From the NCBI GenBank assembly GCA_016215605.1, contig JACRJB010000069.1, positions 1-53,452 of the forward strand: a DNA stretch of 53,452 bases. The letters are read 5' to 3'. Both the position numbers and the translations under genes were made by a program. This stretch comes from Rhodopseudomonas palustris (GTDB taxonomy: Bacteria > Pseudomonadota > Alphaproteobacteria > Rhizobiales > Xanthobacteraceae). Below the pieces are notes generated by a model. It saw only the letters and a program-made list of their open reading frames with translations, searched no databases and was not told where the DNA came from. Position 1 is the first letter of the stretch; the number at the start of each line of letters is the position of its first letter. This document shows, one piece after another, positions 33,912-44,015 of this stretch.

Positions 33912-35705
33912 TCAGCGCACGGTGACCTTGCTCATTTCCTGGCCGTCCTCGCTCATCACGTGGGTCGAGCAGGCGAGGCACGGATCGAACGAATGCAGCG
34001 TCCGCAGGATCTCCAGCGGCTTGTTCGGATCGGCCATCGGGGTGTCGAGCAGCGAGGCCTCGAACGCGCCGATGCCGCCCTTGGGATCGCGCGGACTGCC
34101 GTTCCAGGTGGTCGGCACCACCGCCTGATAATTGTCGATCTTGCCGTCCTTGATCTTGACCCAGTGGCCGAGCGCGCCGCGCGGCGCCTCGGTGAAGCCG
34201 ACGCCCTTGACGTCCTTGGCCCAGGTCTCCGGCTTCCATTTGTCGACATTGGCGGTGTTGCTGTCGCCGGCCTTCAGCGCCGCCATCAGCTTGTCCTGGA
34301 AGTAGCGCAGCTCGCGCGCCGCCCATTGCGCCTCCAGCGCGCGGGCCGCGGTGCGGCCGAGCGTCGAGAACAAAGCGGTGACCGGCAGGCCGAGATCCTT
34401 CAGCAGTTTTTCGGTCGGCTCCTTGAACTCGGGCTTGTTCTGGGCGTAGCCGATGATGTAGCGCGCCAGCGGGCCGACCTCGACGGCGTTGCCCTTCCAG
34501 CGCGGCGATTTGATCCAGGAGTACTTCGCCTCCTCGTCGAGCGCTTCGATCCGGGTCTTGGTGCCCTTGGCTTTCGGGCCGAGCTCGTAATGCGGAACGG
34601 TGACGCCGTCCCACGGATGCAGGCCCTTGGTCTCGTCGGGATATTTGTACCAGGAGTGGGTGACGAACTCCTGGACCTGGCTGGGATCGGCGAGATCGAT
34701 CGGCAGCACCTCGTTGAGATTGCCGTTGAGGATCACGCCGCGCGGCAGCTTCAGCGACGCCGCCGAGTAGTCGTTGGCGCGTTCCGGGATGTCGCCGTAG
34801 CTCATCACCGACTTGCCCGACAGCCCGCCGCCGAAGGTCCAGTCCTTGTAGAACGAGGCGATCGCCTGCAGATCCGGCAGATAGACCTGATCGACGAAGG
34901 TCACCATCTGATCGATGATCGAGGAGATCAGATTGAGCCGTTCCATGTTGATGGCGCCGACCGCGCCGGTGCCGTCGATGTTGATCGCGCACGGCACGCC
35001 GCCGACCAGCCAGTTCGGATGCGGGTTCTTGCCGCCGTAGATGGTGTGGATCTTCACCATCTCCTTCTGGAAATCGAGCGCTTCGAGAGAATGCGCCACC
35101 GCCATCAGATTGGCTTCCGGCGGCAGCTTGTAGGCCGGATGGCCCCAATAGCCGTTCTTGAACGGGCCGAGCTGCCCCGACTCGACGAATTTCTTCAGAC
35201 GGGTCTGCAGATCCTTGAAGTAGCCCGGGCTCGACAGCGGCCACGGCGAGATGCTCTGCGCCAGCGTCGAGGTCGCCTTCGGATCGGCCGACAGCGCCGA
35301 GACGACGTCGACCCAGTCGAGCGCGTGCAGATGATAGAAATGCACGACGTGGTCGTGCACCTGCAGCGTCAACTGCATGATGTTGCGGATGGTGTTGGCG
35401 TTCTCGGGAATCTTGATGTCGAGCGCGTTCTCGACCGCGCGCACCGAGGTCAGCGCGTGGGTGCCGGTGCAGACGCCGCAGATCCGCTCGGTGAACGCCC
35501 AGGCGTCGCGCGGATCGCGATTCTTCAGGATCACTTCGATGCCGCGCCACATGGTGCCGGTCGACACCGCGTTGCGGATGACGTTGTTGCTATCGACATT
35601 GACCTCGACGCGCAGATGGCCCTCGATCCGGGTCACCGGATCGACGACGACGCGGCGGCCGGCATTGTCGAGCTTGAAGCCGTTGGGTGTGGTGACGTTG
35701 GTCAT
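33912..35705 (-). CDS. hupL: HupL, large (NiFe) subunit of membrane-bound uptake hydrogenase
   Basis: 597 residues. L1 motif [10 protein letters not shown] (Cys76, Cys79, His83) and L2 motif DPCLACSTH (Cys576, Cys579, His582) bind the NiFe centre. A 15-residue tail after His582 ([15 protein letters not shown]) is the extension removed by Hup[10 protein letters not shown] near the N-terminus is typical of group 1. The protein is exported with HupS via its Tat signal. 18 bases after hupS. Confidence 0.96.
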   Translation of the reverse strand: MTNVTTPNGFKLDNAGRRVVVDPVTRIEGHLRVEVNVDSNNVIRNAVSTGTMWRGIEVILKNRDPRDAWAFTERICGVCTGTHALTSVRAVENALDIKIPENANTIRNIMQLTLQVHDHVVHFYHLHALDWVDVVSALSADPKATSTLAQSISPWPLSSPGYFKDLQTRLKKFVESGQLGPFKNGYWGHPAYKLPPEANLMAVAHSLEALDFQKEMVKIHTIYGGKNPHPNWLVGGVPCAINIDGTGAVGAINMERLNLISSIIDQMVTFVDQVYLPDLQAIASFYKDWTFGGGLSGKSVMSYGDIPERANDYSAASLKLPRGVILNGNLNEVLPIDLADPSQVQEFVTHSWYKYPDETKGLHPWDGVTVPHYELGPKAKGTKTRIEALDEEAKYSWIKSPRWKGNAVEVGPLARYIIGYAQNKPEFKEPTEKLLKDLGLPVTALFSTLGRTAARALEAQWAARELRYFQDKLMAALKAGDSNTANVDKWKPETWAKDVKGVGFTEAPRGALGHWVKIKDGKIDNYQAVVPTTWNGSPRDPKGGIGAFEASLLDTPMADPNKPLEILRTLHSFDPCLACSTHVMSEDGQEMSKVTVR

Positions 35706-35723
35706 GATGCTGCTTTCCCGGGC

Positions 35724-36860
35724 TTACGCCGACGTGCCGTTCGTGGTGCCGTTGGACTTGCCGTTCGATCCGCCGTTGCCGTTCGGCACCTCCTTGCGGC
35801 GCGACAGGTTGCGCACGGTGGTGACCGCGGCGTGCGCGGCGATCGCCGCGCCGACCACGCCGGCGGCCGTGGCGCCGATCTTGTCGGCGTTGGCCTCGAC
35901 GCCGAACTGATTGATGTTGGTGAGGCGTTCGTAGAACGGGCCCTGATCCCAGAAGCCGTCTTCCGAGCAGCCGATGCAGCCGTGGCCCGACTGGATCGGG
36001 AACGACACGCCGCCGTTCCAGCGCACCGTCGAGCAGGCGTTGTAAGTGGTCGGGCCCTTGCAGCCCATCTTGTACAGGCAGAAGCCTTTTCGCGCGGCGT
36101 CGTCGTCCCATTCCTCGACGAACTGGCCGGCGTCGAAATGCGGCCGGCGATAGCATTTGTCGTGGATGCGCTGCGAGTAGAACATCTTCGGCCGGCCTTG
36201 GCGGTCGAGCTCGGGCAGCCGGCCGAAGGTGGTGACGAAGGTGACGACGCCGGTCATCACTTCGGCGATCGGCGGACAGCCCGGCACCTTGATGATCGGC
36301 TTGTTCTTGATCACCTTGTCGATCGGCGTGGCCTGGGTCGGATTCGGCTTGGCGGCCTGCACGCAGCCCCACGAGGCGCACGCGCCCCAGGCGATCACCG
36401 CCATCGAATCGTCGGCCATTTCCTTGAGCTTCTCGACGAACGGGCGACCGCCGTCGATGCAGAACATGCCGTCCTCGTTGAGCGGCGGATTGCCTTCGAC
36501 GGCGAGGATGTACTGGCCTTTGTACTTCTGGCGGGTCTCCTGCAGGATCGCTTCGGCCTGATGGCCGGCGGCCGCCATGATGGTGTCGTCGTAGTCGAGC
36601 GAGATCATCGACAGGATGGCATCCTTGACCAGCGGATGCGCCGAGCGGATGAAGCTCTCCGAGCAGCAGGTGCACTCCAGCCCGTGCATCCAGATCACCG
36701 GGACGCGCGGCTTGGTCTCCAGCGCCTGCGCGATCTGGCTGGTGCCGATCGGTCCGAGTCCGAGACTGGTCGCCGTGAGGCTGCAGAACTTGATGAAGCT
36801 GCGCCGGGTGATGCCCTGCCGCCTGATCACCTCGTAGAAGGTTTCGGTCGCTGCGCCCAT
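35724..36860 (-). CDS. hupS: HupS, small (Fe-S) subunit of membrane-bound uptake hydrogenase
   Basis: 378 residues. Tat signal with [10 protein letters not shown] (twin Arg19-Arg20) and hydrophobic core to about residue 47. Proximal-cluster cysteines: C63, C65, C66, C161, C166 and C195. This includes both extra cysteines (C65, C166) that define the [4Fe-3S] cluster of O2-tolerant group 1d enzymes; all six sit at a constant offset of 46 from E. coli HyaA numbering. A C-terminal hydrophobic helix (about 336-352) anchors it next to HupC. GAGGAG precedes the ATG. Transcription is expected from the sigma-54 promoter at 36924-36940. Confidence 0.96.
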   Translation of the reverse strand: MGAATETFYEVIRRQGITRRSFIKFCSLTATSLGLGPIGTSQIAQALETKPRVPVIWMHGLECTCCSESFIRSAHPLVKDAILSMISLDYDDTIMAAAGHQAEAILQETRQKYKGQYILAVEGNPPLNEDGMFCIDGGRPFVEKLKEMADDSMAVIAWGACASWGCVQAAKPNPTQATPIDKVIKNKPIIKVPGCPPIAEVMTGVVTFVTTFGRLPELDRQGRPKMFYSQRIHDKCYRRPHFDAGQFVEEWDDDAARKGFCLYKMGCKGPTTYNACSTVRWNGGVSFPIQSGHGCIGCSEDGFWDQGPFYERLTNINQFGVEANADKIGATAAGVVGAAIAAHAAVTTVRNLSRRKEVPNGNGGSNGKSNGTTNGTSA

Positions 36861-36923
36861 GATGGCTCCTCGGTGTCCTCGCCGCGTGCGAAGTCTGTTT
36901 CAGCTTCGCGTTCAGCCTGAGAT

Positions 36924-36940
36924 CGCAAGAACCGTGCCAG
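36924..36940 (-). promoter_or_regulatory. Sigma-54 (-24/-12) promoter upstream of hupS
   Basis: On the minus strand CTGGCACGGTTCTTGCG fits TGGCACG-N4-TTGC, with GG and GC ten bases apart. Predicted start of transcription near 36912, about 50 bases before hupS. Matches HoxA control of hupSL in Bradyrhizobium-type systems. No TGT-N10-ACA NifA site is seen in the 239-base hupV-hupS gap. Confidence 0.7.
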
Positions 36941-37099
36941 CGATGCAGCGCGGATGGCGCTACCGCTCAAGTCATTGAAAGCTCCCGGTAAACATACTAA
37001 TGCTGCGGCGCACGCAGTCGGCGTGTCGCGCGCACGCGGGTGATAACTCGGTTGCTGTGCTGATAAGCGCGTGACCGCAGGCGACGCGCGCCGACGCGA

Positions 37100-38545
37100 T
37101 CAGTGCGCGGTGCACACCATGCACGGATCGAACGAGCGGACGACGTGCTGGACCGCGACCGAACGCGCACCCTCGTCGCCGACCTCGGTGCCGGCCAGCG
37201 CCTGCTCCAGCGGACCGGCGACGCCGTCGCGGTCGCGCGGCGAGAAATTCCAGGTGGTCGGCGCGATGATCTGGTAGCGGCGGATCCTGTCGTCGCCGAG
37301 TTCGATCCAGTGGCCGAGGCTGCCGCGCGCGGCTTCGATCAGGCCGATGCCGGCGCCGGCGCCACGCCGCGCCGCGCGGTCGAGAAACGGCGCGCGCAGA
37401 TCGAGCCGGCGCGCCCAATCGTGCATCGCGACCACCACCTTCGCGGTCTCGAGCAGCCGCGCGATCACCCGGTTGGCGACGTTCGGCCCGCTCCGCGCAA
37501 CGAGATCGCGAACCAGCGGATTGCCATCCACCGCCTGCCGCGCCAGCGCGCCGACCTCGACCGGGCGCCCCGCGAGCCGCGGCGCCTTGCACCAGCTGTA
37601 GCCGGCCGGCTTGTCGGCATCCGGATCGGTGTCGGCCTCGGCCGGGCGCAGCGCGGTGTCGCGCATCCAGGCATGGGCGACGTCTTCGGAAATATCATCG
37701 GGATCCAGCGCCGCGACGCCGGCGGTCACCGGATCGTAGACGCCGCGCGCAAACAGCGGCGCGTCGAGGCCGTGATAGGCGCCGTAGCTCATCAGCGGCA
37801 GCGCGATGCGGCCGAGCCGGTCCAGCGCAAGATCGTCGGCGACGCCGAGGAAGCGGGCGAAATCGCCGCCGCGGCCGTCGCGCCACGTCGCCAGCGCCGC
37901 GGCGCTGTCCAGCGCCAGCACATTGTCGAGACTGTCGGCGAACACGCTGCGTTCGAGAAAATCGCGGACGTCGCCGATGATCGACAGCAGTTGCACGCGC
38001 TCGCCGAGATCGATCGCGCGGGTGGTGCCGCCCGGCTGAAACGCGAGCGAATGCGGCCATTTGCCGGCGAGCAGGCCCATGATCTGTAAGAGCCGCGCCC
38101 GCGCCGGCAGCATCGCCTGCGCGGCGCTGCCCTGCACCGCCTTGAACCGCGCCGCGACGTCGCCGTGCCACGGCCGGCCGGAATACACATCACGGGCGAA
38201 ATCGGGCATGAAGAACAGATAGAAGTGCGTCAGATGATCGGCGACGTTCTCCGCCGCATGAGCCAGGTTCGCCGCCAGCACGCCGTTGTCCGCGGCGCGC
38301 AGGCCATCGACCGCGCGCAGCGCCGCCACCGCGGCGAGCGACTGCGACACCGAGCAGATGCCGCAGATCCGCGGCGCCAGCGTCAGCGCGTCCATAGCGG
38401 GACGGCCGCGCAAAATCTGCTCGAAGCCGCGATACAGCGGCGCGGTGACTTCCGCCGAACTCACGACGCCGTCGTCGATGTCGAGCCGGACTTCGAGATC
38501 GCCCTCGACGCGGTTGAACGGGCCGACGGTGACGCGCCGCGTCAT
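37100..38545 (-). CDS. hupV: HupV, large subunit of the H2-sensing regulatory hydrogenase
   Basis: 481 residues, one uninterrupted frame. The L1 motif is RICGICSVSQ (Cys61, Cys64) with Gln68 instead of the usual His, a mark of regulatory hydrogenases. The protein ends exactly at the L2 motif DPCMVCTAH, so there is no C-terminal peptide to cleave and HupD is not needed. It pairs with HupU to sense H2 and signal to HupT. ATGA overlap with hupU. A frameshift in hupV is known in R. palustris CGA009; here the gene is intact. Confidence 0.94.
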   Translation of the reverse strand: MTRRVTVGPFNRVEGDLEVRLDIDDGVVSSAEVTAPLYRGFEQILRGRPAMDALTLAPRICGICSVSQSLAAVAALRAVDGLRAADNGVLAANLAHAAENVADHLTHFYLFFMPDFARDVYSGRPWHGDVAARFKAVQGSAAQAMLPARARLLQIMGLLAGKWPHSLAFQPGGTTRAIDLGERVQLLSIIGDVRDFLERSVFADSLDNVLALDSAAALATWRDGRGGDFARFLGVADDLALDRLGRIALPLMSYGAYHGLDAPLFARGVYDPVTAGVAALDPDDISEDVAHAWMRDTALRPAEADTDPDADKPAGYSWCKAPRLAGRPVEVGALARQAVDGNPLVRDLVARSGPNVANRVIARLLETAKVVVAMHDWARRLDLRAPFLDRAARRGAGAGIGLIEAARGSLGHWIELGDDRIRRYQIIAPTTWNFSPRDRDGVAGPLEQALAGTEVGDEGARSVAVQHVVRSFDPCMVCTAH

Positions 38546-39543
38546 TTGCGTCGCCCGCTGTCGGTGCGCGGCGGCACGATGACGTGATCGGAGGTGGCGT
38601 TGGCGCGGACCCGTTTGGGCGTCGCCGATTTCGACAGCGCCGCCAGCGCGACGAACCACGCCTTCGGCATGTCGAGCGGTAGGCCGACCGGGATGCCGCC
38701 CAGCTTGGCGGTCTCGAGGAAGTTCTGCGAGGTCTCGAAGCCCGGCGAGGTGCAGGCAATGCAGGCGTAGCCGCCGCTGGTGCAGGAGCCGTTGCCGTTC
38801 CAGCCGCGCTGGTTGCAGTCGCCGACCGCCTGGGTCGCCTTGCAGCCGAGATGCTCCATCATGCAGCCCTGCTGCGACATCTCCTCGGCGCTGGCCTTGA
38901 ATTCGTAATACTCGTTGCGGGCGCAGCCGTGATGGGCGAGGTGATCGGCGTAGAACCGCGGCCGGCCGAAACTGTCGAGCGCGTCGGCCTCGACGCCGCC
39001 GAGCGCCAGCGCCGCCAGCGTCTCCGAGATCCATCCCGGGTGCGGCGCGCAGCCGGCGATGTTGATCACCGGCAGCCCGGCACGGGAGCGAAACGCCGCG
39101 CCGAGCGCGCCGCCCGCTTCGCTGCCGGCGAATTGCAGGCCGCTGGCGTCGGTCGGATTGCTGCCGGCCATCGGCACGCCGCCGAACGCGGCGCAACTGC
39201 CGGCGGCGACGACGTAGTTCGCACAGGGCGCCAGCGTGCGGACCCAGTGCAGCATCGACCGCTGCGTGCCGCCGAGCATGTTGAAGCGGCCGGTGCCGTT
39301 CGGACCGCGCAGCACCGAGCCTTCCAGCACCAGTGCGTCGAGCCGCTGCGTGCCGTGCGCGATGCGCTCGAAGATCGCGACCGCCTCGTCGGCGGTCGCC
39401 TCGCTCAGCGACGGATGCCAGATCAGATCGATGCCGAAGCGGGCGAGCTCGGCGAACCAGCCGGCATGGCCGTTGTCGAGCGCCGCCATGGTGCATCCGC
39501 CGCAGCTGGCGGCCTGCAGCCACAGCACATTGAACCGCTCCAT
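38542..39543 (-). CDS. hupU: HupU, small subunit of the H2-sensing regulatory hydrogenase
   Basis: 333 residues without a Tat signal or membrane anchor, so cytoplasmic. Starts MERFNVLWLQAASCGGCTM: the proximal-cluster motif is CGGC, not CTCC as in HupS. Further cluster ligands are in AAGSCAAFGGVP, AGCAPHP, HHGCARNEYYEF, and CMMEHLGCKA/NGSCTSGGYACIACTSP. First gene of the hydrogenase locus; GGGAGG precedes its ATG. Likely expressed at low constitutive level from its own promoter in the 39544-39677 region. Confidence 0.94.
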   Translation of the reverse strand: MERFNVLWLQAASCGGCTMAALDNGHAGWFAELARFGIDLIWHPSLSEATADEAVAIFERIAHGTQRLDALVLEGSVLRGPNGTGRFNMLGGTQRSMLHWVRTLAPCANYVVAAGSCAAFGGVPMAGSNPTDASGLQFAGSEAGGALGAAFRSRAGLPVINIAGCAPHPGWISETLAALALGGVEADALDSFGRPRFYADHLAHHGCARNEYYEFKASAEEMSQQGCMMEHLGCKATQAVGDCNQRGWNGNGSCTSGGYACIACTSPGFETSQNFLETAKLGGIPVGLPLDMPKAWFVALAALSKSATPKRVRANATSDHVIVPPRTDSGRRK

Positions 39544-39677
39544 GCCCGCGGCCTCCCGCCTGTCTCGTCTCGCTTTGCGCGAGCGCCGACTTAAGCGAGT
39601 TTCATCCGGCGCCGCAAGCGACGCCTTGGGAGGAGCTCAGAGACGGAGGAGCAGAAACTGAGGCGTACTGATGACAC

Positions 39678-39767
39678 CGTCATGGCCGGGCTTGTCCCGG
39701 CCATCCACGACTTTACGACGTCGCCGGCCCAAAAACGTGGATGGCCGGGACGAGCCCGGCCATGACG
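39678..39767. repeat. Dispersed palindromic repeat, family B
   Basis: Arms CGTCATGGCCGGGCTTGTCC and GGACGAGCCCGGCCATGACG, with a small inner pair (CATCCACG and CGTGGATG). Lies downstream of cysA, between the sulfate transport operon and hupU. Confidence 0.8.
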
Positions 39768-39799
39768 ACGTGGCGAATGCAGCGCCAACAATAACCGAC

Positions 39800-40846
39800 T
39801 CAATGGTCCGCGAAAATCCGGTAGCGCTGCGGCTGCAGGCCGATGCGGTCGCCCACCTTCAGCGAGTGATCGCGCGGCGCGTCGATCTCGACCAGCGTGT
39901 CGCCGTTCGCGCCTTGCAGCACGATATCGGCGCGCTGCATCGGGCCGAAGGCGCGCACCGACTTCACCGCGCCCTCGAACACGCCGCTGCCGCTCGGGCC
40001 GACCGCGATGTCGTGGCGACGGACGAACAGTTTCGACGGACCGGACGCGGTGTCGGTCGGCGCGAGGTCGAGCAAACGCTCGCCGAGCCGGACCCGGCCG
40101 TCGCGCACCTCGACCGGCAGCACGATGGATTCGCCGATGAAGCCGTGCACGAAGGCGGAGGCCGGCCGCTCGTAGACGTCGCCGGGCGAGCCGATCTGCT
40201 CGATCCGGCCCTTGTCCATCACCACGACGCGGTTGGCAACTTCGAGCGCCTCTTCCTGATCGTGGGTGACGAAGATCGAGGTGACGTGGATTTCCTCGTG
40301 CAGATTGCGCAGCCAGGCGCGCAGCTCCTTGCGGACCTTGGCGTCGAGCGCGCCGAACGGCTCGTCGAGCAGCAGGATGCGCGGCTCGATCGCCAGCGCG
40401 CGGGCCAGCGCGATGCGCTGACGCTGACCGCCGGACAGCTGGTTCGGATAGCGATCGGCGAGCCAGCCGAGCTGCACCAGATCGAGCAGATCGCCGACCC
40501 GCTTGCGGATCTGCGGTTCGGTCTTGCGGATCTTGCGCGGCTGCACCCGCAGCCCGAAGGCGACGTTCTCGAACACGCTCATGTGCCGGAACAGCGCGTA
40601 GTGCTGGAACACGAAGCCGACGTGACGCTCCGCGGCGCCGCGCGCCAGCGCATCCTCGCCGTCGAACGCGATCGAGCCGGCGTCGGGCCATTCCAGCCCG
40701 GCGATGATCCGCAGCAGTGTGGTCTTGCCGGAGCCGCTTGGGCCGAGCAGCGCCATCAGCTCGCCGGTCTCGACCCGCAGGTCGACATTGTCGAGCGCGC
40801 GGAAGCTGCCGAATTCCTTGACGATGTTGCGAACTTCAATGGTCAT
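39800..40846 (-). CDS. cysA: CysA, sulfate/thiosulfate ABC transporter ATPase
   Basis: 348 residues. Walker [10 protein letters not shown] (about 35-43), Q-loop FVFQHYALF, signature [16 protein letters not shown], Walker [13 protein letters not shown], and H-loop [10 protein letters not shown]. The C-terminal domain (from about 240) is the regulatory TOBE region found in CysA, with [10 protein letters not shown]. Energises CysTW import of sulfate. Overlaps cysW by 11 bases. Confidence 0.93.
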   Translation of the reverse strand: MTIEVRNIVKEFGSFRALDNVDLRVETGELMALLGPSGSGKTTLLRIIAGLEWPDAGSIAFDGEDALARGAAERHVGFVFQHYALFRHMSVFENVAFGLRVQPRKIRKTEPQIRKRVGDLLDLVQLGWLADRYPNQLSGGQRQRIALARALAIEPRILLLDEPFGALDAKVRKELRAWLRNLHEEIHVTSIFVTHDQEEALEVANRVVVMDKGRIEQIGSPGDVYERPASAFVHGFIGESIVLPVEVRDGRVRLGERLLDLAPTDTASGPSKLFVRRHDIAVGPSGSGVFEGAVKSVRAFGPMQRADIVLQGANGDTLVEIDAPRDHSLKVGDRIGLQPQRYRIFADH

Positions 40847-41753
40847 CGGGATGCAGCCCTTCCTCGATACGGCCTTCCAGCACGGTCTTCACGACCAGCG
40901 TCACCAGCGCGAGCAGCGCCAGCAGCGAGGCGATCGCGAAGGCGGCGGCCATCTGATACTCGTTGTAGAGAATTTCCACCAGCAGCGGCATGGTGTTGGT
41001 TTCGCCGCGGATGTGGCCGGAGACCACCGACACCGCGCCGAATTCGCCCATCGCGCGGGCATTGCACAGCAGCACGCCGTACAGCAGGCCCCATTTGATG
41101 TTGGGCAGCGTTACCCGCCAGAACGTCGTCCAGCCGCCGGCGCCGAGCGAGATCGCGGCTTCTTCTTCGAGCTGACCTTGCTCCTGCATCAGCGGGATCA
41201 GTTCGCGCGCGACGAACGGGAAGGTCACGAAGGTGGTCGCCAGCACGATCGCCGGCACCGCGAACAGGATTTGCACGCCGTGCGCCATCAGCCACGGCCC
41301 GAAATAGCCCTGCGCGCCGAACAGCAGCACGAACACCAGGCCGGAGATCACCGGCGACACCGAGAACGGCAGGTCGATCAGCGTGATCAGCAGCGTCTTG
41401 CCTTTGAACTCGAACTTCGCGATCGCCCACGCGGCGATCACGCCGAACACCAGATTGAGCCCGACCGAGATCGCCGCCGCGACCAGCGTCAGCCGGATCG
41501 CCGACAGCGCTTCGGAATCCGCCAGCGCCGAGAGATAGAAGCCGACGCCCTTCGACAGCGCTTCCGAGAACACCAGCACCAGCGGCAGCACCACGAACAA
41601 AGTGAGGAAGCCGACCGCGAAGCCGATGATCAGCAGCCGCACCCAGGCCGGCTCGGTATGCGCCGGGCGTCGCACGGCCGCAGCCTCGCCTCCGATCGCG
41701 GGGACGGATTTGTGAGCGGATCGCCGGATGCTGGTTGTCGCCACCAAGGTCAT
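40836..41753 (-). CDS. cysW: CysW, sulfate ABC transporter permease
   Basis: 305 residues with six predicted membrane helices and the permease coupling loop [27 protein letters not shown] (described; about residues 205-230). [16 protein letters not shown] is a CysW signature. The N-terminal 35 residues are polar. Follows cysT by four bases. Confidence 0.92.
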   Translation of the reverse strand: MTLVATTSIRRSAHKSVPAIGGEAAAVRRPAHTEPAWVRLLIIGFAVGFLTLFVVLPLVLVFSEALSKGVGFYLSALADSEALSAIRLTLVAAAISVGLNLVFGVIAAWAIAKFEFKGKTLLITLIDLPFSVSPVISGLVFVLLFGAQGYFGPWLMAHGVQILFAVPAIVLATTFVTFPFVARELIPLMQEQGQLEEEAAISLGAGGWTTFWRVTLPNIKWGLLYGVLLCNARAMGEFGAVSVVSGHIRGETNTMPLLVEILYNEYQMAAAFAIASLLALLALVTLVVKTVLEGRIEEGLHPDDH

Positions 41754-41757
41754 GGCG

Positions 41758-42594
41758 TCACGCCACAGCCAGCGACCGGGTCTGCGCCCAGTGCTGGATC
41801 CGGTTCAAGGCGAAGATGATGAGGAAGGAGAAGATCAGCATCACCACCGCGATCGCGGTGGCGTCGGAATAGCGGAATTCCGACAGCCGGATCACGATCA
41901 GCAGGGGCGCGATCTCCGAGACGTTGGGCAGATTGCCGGCGATGAAGATCACCGAGCCGTATTCGCCGACGGCGCGGGCGAAGGCAAGCGCGAAGCCGGT
42001 CAGTGCCGCGGGCGCCAGCGACGGCAGGATGACGCGGCGGATGGTCTGCCAGCGCGAGGCGCCGAGGCACTCCGCCGCCTCCTCGATCTCGACGTCGAGA
42101 TCGAGGAGCACCGGCTGCACGGTACGGACCACGAACGGAATGCCGATGAAGATCATCGCCAGGAAGATGCCGAGCGGCGTGAACGCCACCTTGATGCCGA
42201 GTTCGGCGAGCGGCGCGCCGAGCCAGCCCTTCTGGGCGAACAGCGCCGTGAGCGCGATGCCCGCCACCGCGGTCGGCAGCGCGAACGGGATGTCGACGAT
42301 GGCGTCGAAGATCCGCCGCCCGGGAAAGCGGTAGCGCACCAGCGCCCAGACGATGATCAGCCCGGCGACCAGGTTGACGATCGCGGCGGCGAAGGCGAGG
42401 CCGAATGAAATCTTCAGCGCGTGCAATGTCCGCGGCGCAGTCACCGTCGCGAAGAATTCGGACGGACTGAGTTCGGCCGTCTTGACGAACAGCCCGCCCA
42501 GCGGAATCAGGATCATCAGCGACAACCAGAAGATCGTCAGCCCCATGGTGAGGCCGAAGCCGGGCAAGGAGCGGCGCCGGGAGAGGGCAGTCAC
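41758..42594 (-). CDS. cysT: CysT, sulfate ABC transporter permease
   Basis: 278 residues from a GTG start with AGGTGA just upstream. Six membrane helices; coupling loop EEAAECLGASRWQTIRRVIL and the family stretch FARAVGEYGSVIFIAGN. Partner of CysW in the CysTWA importer. Separated from sbp by a repeat-containing gap, but same strand and direction. Confidence 0.92.
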   Translation of the reverse strand: MTALSRRRSLPGFGLTMGLTIFWLSLMILIPLGGLFVKTAELSPSEFFATVTAPRTLHALKISFGLAFAAAIVNLVAGLIIVWALVRYRFPGRRIFDAIVDIPFALPTAVAGIALTALFAQKGWLGAPLAELGIKVAFTPLGIFLAMIFIGIPFVVRTVQPVLLDLDVEIEEAAECLGASRWQTIRRVILPSLAPAALTGFALAFARAVGEYGSVIFIAGNLPNVSEIAPLLIVIRLSEFRYSDATAIAVVMLIFSFLIIFALNRIQHWAQTRSLAVA

Positions 42595-42649
42595 GGGGTC
42601 ACCTGTGAGGCACCTTCGCGGAAAGCAACATGCGCCGCCACACCGCCAG

Positions 42650-42820
42650 CGTCATTGCGAGGAGCGAAGCGACGAAGCAATCCAGCTCCGTGCACGGCGC
42701 TCTGGATTGCTTCGCTTCGCTCGCAATGACGCGAGGAGAGGTGGGGAATCATATGCGAAAGCTCGGCGGCGTTGCGACGCCCCCTCACCCCGGCCCTCTC
42801 CCCGCGCGCGGGGAGAGGGA
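42650..42820. repeat. Palindromic repeats (family A and family C) between sbp and cysT
   Basis: The 307-base gap 42595-42901 holds a family A copy at 42650-42731 (GTCATTGCGAGGAGCGAAGC and CTTCGCTCGCAATGACG arms) and a family C copy at 42783-42820 (CTCACCCCGGCCCTCTCCCC with GGGGAGAGGGAG). No gene is seen. These may lower read-through from the abundant binding-protein gene into the permease genes. Confidence 0.75.
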
Positions 42821-42901
42821 GCGCGCTGTCTTCGCTGCTAAGCATACTGTCCCCAACTCTGCGGATCGCCACCACGGTGGACGGATCGCGACCCGCGCCG
42901 C

Positions 42902-43891
42902 TCAGTTCTTGTAGATCTTGTCGAACACCCCACCGTCGGTGAAGTGCGTGGTCTGCGCCTTGGTCCAGCCCCCGAACACCTCGTCGATCGTGAACAGATC
43001 GACCTTGGCGAACGAATCGGCGTGCTTCTCGGCGACGTCCGGATCGCGCGGACGATAGAAGTTCCGTGCGGCAATTTCCTGACCGTCCTTGGTGTACCAG
43101 TGCTTCAGATAGGCTTCGGCCACCGCCCGGGTGCCCTTCTTCTCGACCATGGTGTCGACCACCGCGATCGGCGGCTCGGCGAGGATCGAGATCGACGGCG
43201 CGACGATCTCGAACTTGTCCTTGCCGAACTCCTTGACGGCGAGAAACGCCTCGTTTTCCCAGGCCAGCAACACGTCGCCGACGCCGCGCTCGACGAAGCT
43301 CACGGTCGAGCCGCGCGCGCCGGTATCCAGCACCGGCACGTTCTTGTAGATGTTGCCGACGAATTCCCGCGCCTTGTCTTCCGAGCCGTATTTCTTCAGC
43401 GCGTAGCCCCAGGCCGCGAGATAGTTCCAGCGCGCGCCGCCGGAAGTCTTTGGATTCGGCGTGATCACGCTGACGCCGGGCTTGATCAGATCGTCCCAGT
43501 CCTTGATGCCCTTGGGATTGCCCTTGCGCACCAGGAACACGATCGTCGAGGTGTAGGGCGACGCATTCTGCGGCAGACGCTTCTGCCAATCCTTCGCCAG
43601 CAGTCCCTTGCCCGCGATCGCGTCGATGTCGTAGGCGAGCGCCAGCGTGACGACGTCGGCCTGCAGCCCGTCGATCACCGAACGCGCCTGCGCGCCAGAA
43701 CCACCATGGGACTGCTTGATCTCGACGCTCTTGCCGGACTCCTTCTGATAGGCGGCGGCGAACGACTTGTTGAAGTCGCTGTAGAGTTCGCGGGTCGGAT
43801 CGTACGAGACGTTGAGCAGCGTCACGTCGGCAGCGTGCGCGGACGTCGCGACCACGAGGCCTGCGAGCAGAGGAATCAGTCGGCGAAGCAT
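42902..43891 (-). CDS. sbp: Sulfate-binding periplasmic protein
   Basis: 329 residues from the ATG preceded by GGAGA. Signal peptide 1-20 ([20 protein letters not shown]). Mature start [17 protein letters not shown], the conserved sulfate-binding N-terminus; [44 protein letters not shown] and [18 protein letters not shown] are ligand-loop segments shared by Sbp and CysP. Sulfate versus thiosulfate preference cannot be settled by eye. A longer in-frame start upstream lacks a signal peptide at its N-terminus. Confidence 0.9.
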   Translation of the reverse strand: MLRRLIPLLAGLVVATSAHAADVTLLNVSYDPTRELYSDFNKSFAAAYQKESGKSVEIKQSHGGSGAQARSVIDGLQADVVTLALAYDIDAIAGKGLLAKDWQKRLPQNASPYTSTIVFLVRKGNPKGIKDWDDLIKPGVSVITPNPKTSGGARWNYLAAWGYALKKYGSEDKAREFVGNIYKNVPVLDTGARGSTVSFVERGVGDVLLAWENEAFLAVKEFGKDKFEIVAPSISILAEPPIAVVDTMVEKKGTRAVAEAYLKHWYTKDGQEIAARNFYRPRDPDVAEKHADSFAKVDLFTIDEVFGGWTKAQTTHFTDGGVFDKIYKN

Positions 43892-44015
43892 TTCAGATCT
43901 CCATTGTCCGGACGACGCCCTTGTCGTCTGCGGCGGAGCTTCGAAACTCCAGAACAAACCCGATCAAGTCAACGAAACCGCATTTCAATGTTCGCTTCGT
44001 CGCGACAGCAATCTG

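Noticed and set aside
36969-36980. FixK/FNR box upstream of hupS
   Set aside because: TCAAGTCATTGA is the inverse arrangement (TCAA-N4-TTGA) of the real consensus TTGA-N6-TCAA.
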